Assembly: GCF_003148665.1 (NCBI RefSeq)
Contig: NZ_QGGQ01000004.1
Span: 414,882 to 478,881, forward strand
DNA length: 64,000 nucleotides
Reading direction: 5' to 3'
From: Maribacter polysiphoniae
Lineage (GTDB): Bacteria > Bacteroidota > Bacteroidia > Flavobacteriales > Flavobacteriaceae
The notes below the pieces were generated by a model. The model ran no database searches. It was not told where the DNA came from and saw only the letters and a list, made by a program, of their open reading frames with translations. The translations under genes were made by a program, and so were the position numbers. This document shows, piece after piece, positions 60,961-64,000 of this stretch. Every line of letters starts with the position of its first letter. Positions within the stretch are counted from its first letter, which is position 1.

Positions 60961-61006
60961 TTCCGTTTTAAGGGAAGGTTACACTCCTTCTTTTTTATAA
61001 ACGGAA
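60961..61006 (+). terminator. Nested stem-loop and T-run after the flavoprotein gene
   Basis: Inner stem GAAGG/CCTTC (60974-60978 with 60986-60990) with a 7-base loop is followed by six T. Outer stem TTCCGTTT/AAACGGAA (60961-60968 with 60999-61006) encloses both. It lies 176 bases past the flavoprotein stop and about 80 before the PoxB-type gene. A terminator is the first reading; a 5' leader control element is the alternative. Confidence 0.5.
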
Positions 61007-61086
61007 CCAAATTCGACGGTGATGTCCCGAATTTATTAAAATTAATTCAGAAACGTGTAGCATAACAATTTGTAAAGATAATAATC

Positions 61087-62823
61087 ATGGCGAAAAAAGT
61101 AGCAGACCAAATCGTAGAGATGCTGGTTAACAATAATGTAAAAAGAATTTATGCCGTAACGGGTGATAGCCTAAACGAACTGAATGATGCGGTAAGAAGA
61201 AGCGGAAAAATAAAATGGATTCATGTGCGCCATGAAGAGGTGGGTGCTTACGCTGCTGCTGCTGAAGCAGAATTGGACGGCCTTGCGTGTTGTGCTGGAA
61301 GCAGCGGACCTGGCCATGTGCATTTAATAAACGGTCTTTACGATGCCAACCGTTCAGGAATTCCTATTATCGCCATTGCATCTACTATTAATACGCCAGA
61401 ATTTGGTGTTGATTATTTTCAAGCTACAAACACCTATAAATTATTTGATGATTGCAGTGTATACAATGAAGTGGCCAGTACTCCCAAACAGGTACCTCGC
61501 ATGTTGCAAGCAGCCATTCAAAACGCAGTTCATAGAAAGGGAGTAGCCGTATTTGGCTTGCCTGGCGATGTATCTGCCATGCCTGCTGAAGAAAGTGCAA
61601 CCTCTATGTATAATTATCATAGCGAAACCATTTTACGACCATCGGATAATGAGATGCAAAAATTTGCCGACCTGGTTAACAAATATCCAAAAGTGTCTAT
61701 TTACTGCGGTATAGGAGCAAGGGAAGCTCATGATGATATTGTGAAATTAGCTGCATTATTAAAGGCACCTATAGGTTATTCTTTCCGTGGGAAGATGGGT
61801 ATGCAACACAACAATCCTTATGAAGTTGGGATGACGGGTTTACTCGGTGTTCCATCTGCTTTTCATGCCATGCACGAATCGGATGTCGTGATATTATTAG
61901 GAACTGATTTTCCTTATGAGCATTTTATGCCGGTGAAAAATAAAATTATTCAGGTTGACGAAAAACCAGAACGATTAGGGAGACGGGCAAAATTAGAAAT
62001 GGGACTGACCGGAAAAATAACAGATACCATTGCTGCATTATTGCCATTGGTCAACGAAAAAGAAGACGACAGTTTCCTAAACGCTCAATTGGATTTTTAC
62101 AAAAAAGTAAAAGAAAACCTGAATATCTATGTAAAAGATGAGGGCTTTGAAAACCACATCAGTCCCGAATTTGTGGCATCTACCATCAATGAAATGGCTA
62201 ATGACGATACAATTTTTACTGTAGACACAGGTATGTGTTGCGTTTGGGGCGCTAGATACATTCACGGTACCGGAGAGCGAAGCATGTTGGGTTCATTCAA
62301 TCATGGTTCTATGGCCAATGCAATGCCTATGGCCATTGGAGCACAATTGGCCTACCCAGACAGGCAAGTTGTTGCATTTTGTGGCGATGGTGGCCTATCA
62401 ATGTTATTGGGAGATTTGGCGACCATTAAACAATATAATCTTCCTATAAAATTAATTATTTTCAACAACCGTTCTTTGGGAATGGTACAATTGGAAATGC
62501 AGGTAGAAGGTTTGCCCAATAATGAAACCGATATGGTAAATCCAAATTTCGAGATGATAGCACAGGCTATGGGATTTAAAGGGATTTCGGTTACAAAACC
62601 TACGGATGTACGACGTTCATTGGAAGAAGCATTTGAACTCGATGGCCCTGTTTTAGTAAGTGTATTCACAAACCCTCAGGCATTGGCCATGCCACCAAAA
62701 ATGGAATTCGATCAAATGAAGGGCTATACCTTATCTATAAGTAAAATGATATTGAGCGGAAGAATGGATGAAGTTTCAGAAATGGTCAAAACAAATTACA
62801 AACATATAAAAGAGGTACTGTAA
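61087..62823 (+). CDS. poxB-like: Thiamine-diphosphate pyruvate dehydrogenase/oxidase (PoxB type)
   Basis: A 578-residue TPP enzyme with the three usual domains. HVRHEEVGAYAAAAEAEL (about residues 46-63) holds the catalytic Glu. The middle domain has YCGIGAREAHDD and QVDEKPERLGRR. The TPP motif GDGGLSMLLGDLATIKQYNLPIK with the closing FNN is at about 437-462. Length and order fit ubiquinone-dependent pyruvate dehydrogenase PoxB, which makes acetate and CO2 and passes electrons to quinone. The membrane-binding C-terminal helix is not obvious. Acetolactate synthase is less likely because of the clear PoxB-type start. Confidence 0.85.
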   Translation: MAKKVADQIVEMLVNNNVKRIYAVTGDSLNELNDAVRRSGKIKWIHVRHEEVGAYAAAAEAELDGLACCAGSSGPGHVHLINGLYDANRSGIPIIAIASTINTPEFGVDYFQATNTYKLFDDCSVYNEVASTPKQVPRMLQAAIQNAVHRKGVAVFGLPGDVSAMPAEESATSMYNYHSETILRPSDNEMQKFADLVNKYPKVSIYCGIGAREAHDDIVKLAALLKAPIGYSFRGKMGMQHNNPYEVGMTGLLGVPSAFHAMHESDVVILLGTDFPYEHFMPVKNKIIQVDEKPERLGRRAKLEMGLTGKITDTIAALLPLVNEKEDDSFLNAQLDFYKKVKENLNIYVKDEGFENHISPEFVASTINEMANDDTIFTVDTGMCCVWGARYIHGTGERSMLGSFNHGSMANAMPMAIGAQLAYPDRQVVAFCGDGGLSMLLGDLATIKQYNLPIKLIIFNNRSLGMVQLEMQVEGLPNNETDMVNPNFEMIAQAMGFKGISVTKPTDVRRSLEEAFELDGPVLVSVFTNPQALAMPPKMEFDQMKGYTLSISKMILSGRMDEVSEMVKTNYKHIKEVL

Positions 62824-63096
62824 TAGCTGATTTTCAGCCTTATATTTATCGTCTATAAGTCAAATTCATTGATAGACAGCTCCGATGTGGCCAATTGGTT
62901 TCGTGAAAACACCCATACGGCTACGGTCATGACATGGCTTTTTCCGTTTTCCATGTAATTCACAATGATGGTTGCAATAATCCTAAAGCCACCTTGTAAC
63001 CGTAAGGTATATCCAAGGTTTCTACTTATCCTCTAGTAACCTTCCATTTTACGACCTATAAAAATTCAATTATTGAAACTTTTTTAAAAACCATAT

Positions 63097-63112
63097 TATG
63101 ACCTAAATCAGT
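63097..63112. promoter_or_regulatory. Crp/Fnr-like palindrome F
   Basis: Reads TATGACCTAAATCAGT. The -7 box TAACTTTG starts at 63135, 30.5 nt from the centre, 1 nt longer than at the other sites. Upstream of dps. Confidence 0.6.
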
Positions 63113-63134
63113 ACAATTATTTTCAGTTCATAAT

Positions 63135-63142
63135 AACTTTGA
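63135..63142 (+). promoter_or_regulatory. -7 box of dps
   Basis: TAACTTTG, an exact TAnnTTTG, 30 bases before the ATG of dps. Confidence 0.6.
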
Positions 63143-63172
63143 ACAGTTTTAAATCAAAAAATAAGAAAAAAA

Positions 63173-63649
63173 ATGAAAACACCTAACATTGGAATTACGA
63201 AAGAAAACAGACAGGCCATTGCCGATCAATTGACAAAGATATTAGCGGATGAATTTGTTCTTTATTCAAAAACACTGAATTTCCATTGGAACATCGAAGG
63301 TCCCGATTTTCATACCGTACACCTCTATCTTGAAACGTTGTATGAGGAACAACAAGAAATCGTGGATACGGTAGCGGAGAAAATACGTACGATAGGTCAT
63401 TATGTCCCTGCAACTTTAAAAGACTATTCAGAATTGACACATCTTACCGAAAAAACCAAAGGTAAGAATGATAGCCAAAGTATATTTTCGGAATTATTGG
63501 AAGACCACGAAAGCATAATTATTTTTATTCGGGAAGAAATAAGGCCCATCGCCGATAAATGGGATGCAGAAGGCATCAGTGATTATATTACCGGGCTTTT
63601 GGAACAGCACGAAAAAACAGCTTGGATGTTGCGTTCACACTTAAAATAA
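63173..63649 (+). CDS. dps: Dps-family ferritin-like DNA-binding protein
   Basis: A 158-residue member of the Dps family. The inter-subunit ferroxidase site is FHWNIEGPDFHTVHLYLETLYEEQQEIVDTVAEKI (about residues 39-73), with the two His, the Asp/Glu ligands and the Trp in place. It stores iron, removes hydrogen peroxide and protects DNA. The promoter has palindrome F. The gene is the last intact gene of the stress block before the insertion element. Confidence 0.92.
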   Translation: MKTPNIGITKENRQAIADQLTKILADEFVLYSKTLNFHWNIEGPDFHTVHLYLETLYEEQQEIVDTVAEKIRTIGHYVPATLKDYSELTHLTEKTKGKNDSQSIFSELLEDHESIIIFIREEIRPIADKWDAEGISDYITGLLEQHEKTAWMLRSHLK

Positions 63650-63674
63650 TTTGCTCTTCCAAAATTCAGCACGA

Positions 63675-64000
63675 GGGTGTAAACTGAACTCTGTCTGAAA
63701 TAAATTTAAGTATTAATTTTATTCAGACAGAATCATGAGAAAAGAAGAACAAACAGAATTCGAAAAGAAGGTGCTTGACCAGTTCATGTCCGGCAAGAAC
63801 CTTTTCGGTAAAGGAGGTGCTTTCGCCCCAATACTGAAGAACGTGATCGAAAAGGCCCTTGAGGCCGAGATGGAGGGGCATTTGAACGAAGTTCAAAGGA
63901 CCAAGGGCAACAAACGCAACGGCAAGGGCAAGAAGACGATCAAGAGCGGCTACGGCACCTTCGACATCGATACGCCCCAGGACAGGCAGAGCAGCTTTGA
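63675..64000 (+). mobile_element. Left part of an IS256-family insertion sequence
   Basis: The element probably starts near GGGTGTAAACTGAACTCTGT at 63675, which looks like an IS256-family end, and runs past the window edge. The other end and the target duplication are not visible. A TCTGTCTGAA/TTCAGACAGA inverted repeat (63690-63699 with 63722-63731) lies before the transposase start and could limit read-through from outside. Confidence 0.6.
63735..64000 (+). CDS. IS256-family (transposase_mut) transposase, N-terminal part
   Basis: Open from the ATG at 63735 to the window end (88 codons). The start (FEKKVLDQFMSG), then ILKNVIEKALEAEMEGHLNEVQRTKGNKRNGKG, and GYGTFDIDTPQDR are typical of the N-terminal part of IS256-type transposases. 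The catalytic DDE residues lie outside. The codons are more G+C-rich than those of the neighbours, in line with a mobile element. Confidence 0.85.
   Translation, partial: MRKEEQTEFEKKVLDQFMSGKNLFGKGGAFAPILKNVIEKALEAEMEGHLNEVQRTKGNKRNGKGKKTIKSGYGTFDIDTPQDRQSSF

Larger units (their letters stand above)
62824..63172. other. Intergenic region before dps
   Basis: No open frame of note. It holds palindrome F (63097-63112) and a -7 box (63135-63142). The first 200 bases show nothing I can name. Confidence 0.5.

Noticed and set aside
1..64000. CRISPR arrays, tRNA or rRNA genes, phage genes
   Set aside because: No regularly spaced repeats, cloverleaf structures, rRNA sequence or phage structural genes were seen on either strand.

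Overview
The window looks like chromosomal DNA of a marine-type flavobacterium (Bacteroidota, Flavobacteriia). Evidence: a SusC/SusD pair, many lipoproteins with short Cys lipoboxes, GH92 and FHS/SSS transporters, and promoters with the Bacteroidota -7 box TAnnTTTG. I see no rRNA, tRNA or CRISPR, and no gene for a transcription factor.

Region 1 (1-42158) is one large glycan-utilisation locus. A 10-gene leftward transcript (susC to an FHS sugar permease, 30960 to 16954) and a 9-gene rightward transcript (sodium:solute symporter to ROK kinase, 31521 to 42158) diverge from 30961-31520. Smaller units to the left encode GH92, an esterase, phosphoesterases, Gfo/Idh oxidoreductases, a DUF6807 protein, a cytochrome c/VCBS lipoprotein and two propeller-helical proteins. 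All nine transcription units carry or share one of seven copies of a motif close to GGTYAAAATANCATGTAAA, at fixed distances from a -7 box. I read this as one regulon. Secreted enzymes would cut the glycan, SusCD import pieces, and the SSS and FHS permeases bring sugars inside. There GH2, ROK kinases, a SIS isomerase, a DegT aminotransferase and a Gfo/Idh enzyme finish the job. The substrate cannot be named; GH92 hints at mannose, the GH2 subtype and the aminotransferase at an amino sugar, and four phosphoesterases at phosphodiesters.

Region 2 (42193-47290) is a translationally coupled leftward operon: pyruvate-kinase-like protein, GH13 amylase, glycogen debranching enzyme. Region 3 (about 47300-51490) is visibly more A+T-rich accessory DNA: an interrupted reading frame, a small membrane protein, a DKNYY-type protein, an unknown acidic protein and an FRG-domain protein.

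Region 4 (51781-63649) is a stress/redox/fermentation block: YflT-like stress protein, small lipoproteins, ClC channel, enolase, a dead D-lactate dehydrogenase, HdeD-like protein, SQR-like flavoprotein, PoxB-type pyruvate dehydrogenase and Dps. Six palindromes near CCTGACYTARGTCAGG lie in it; five sit 29.5-30.5 nt (site centre to -7 box) from a -7 box, the class II position of a Crp/Fnr-family activator. The window ends inside an IS256-family transposase gene.
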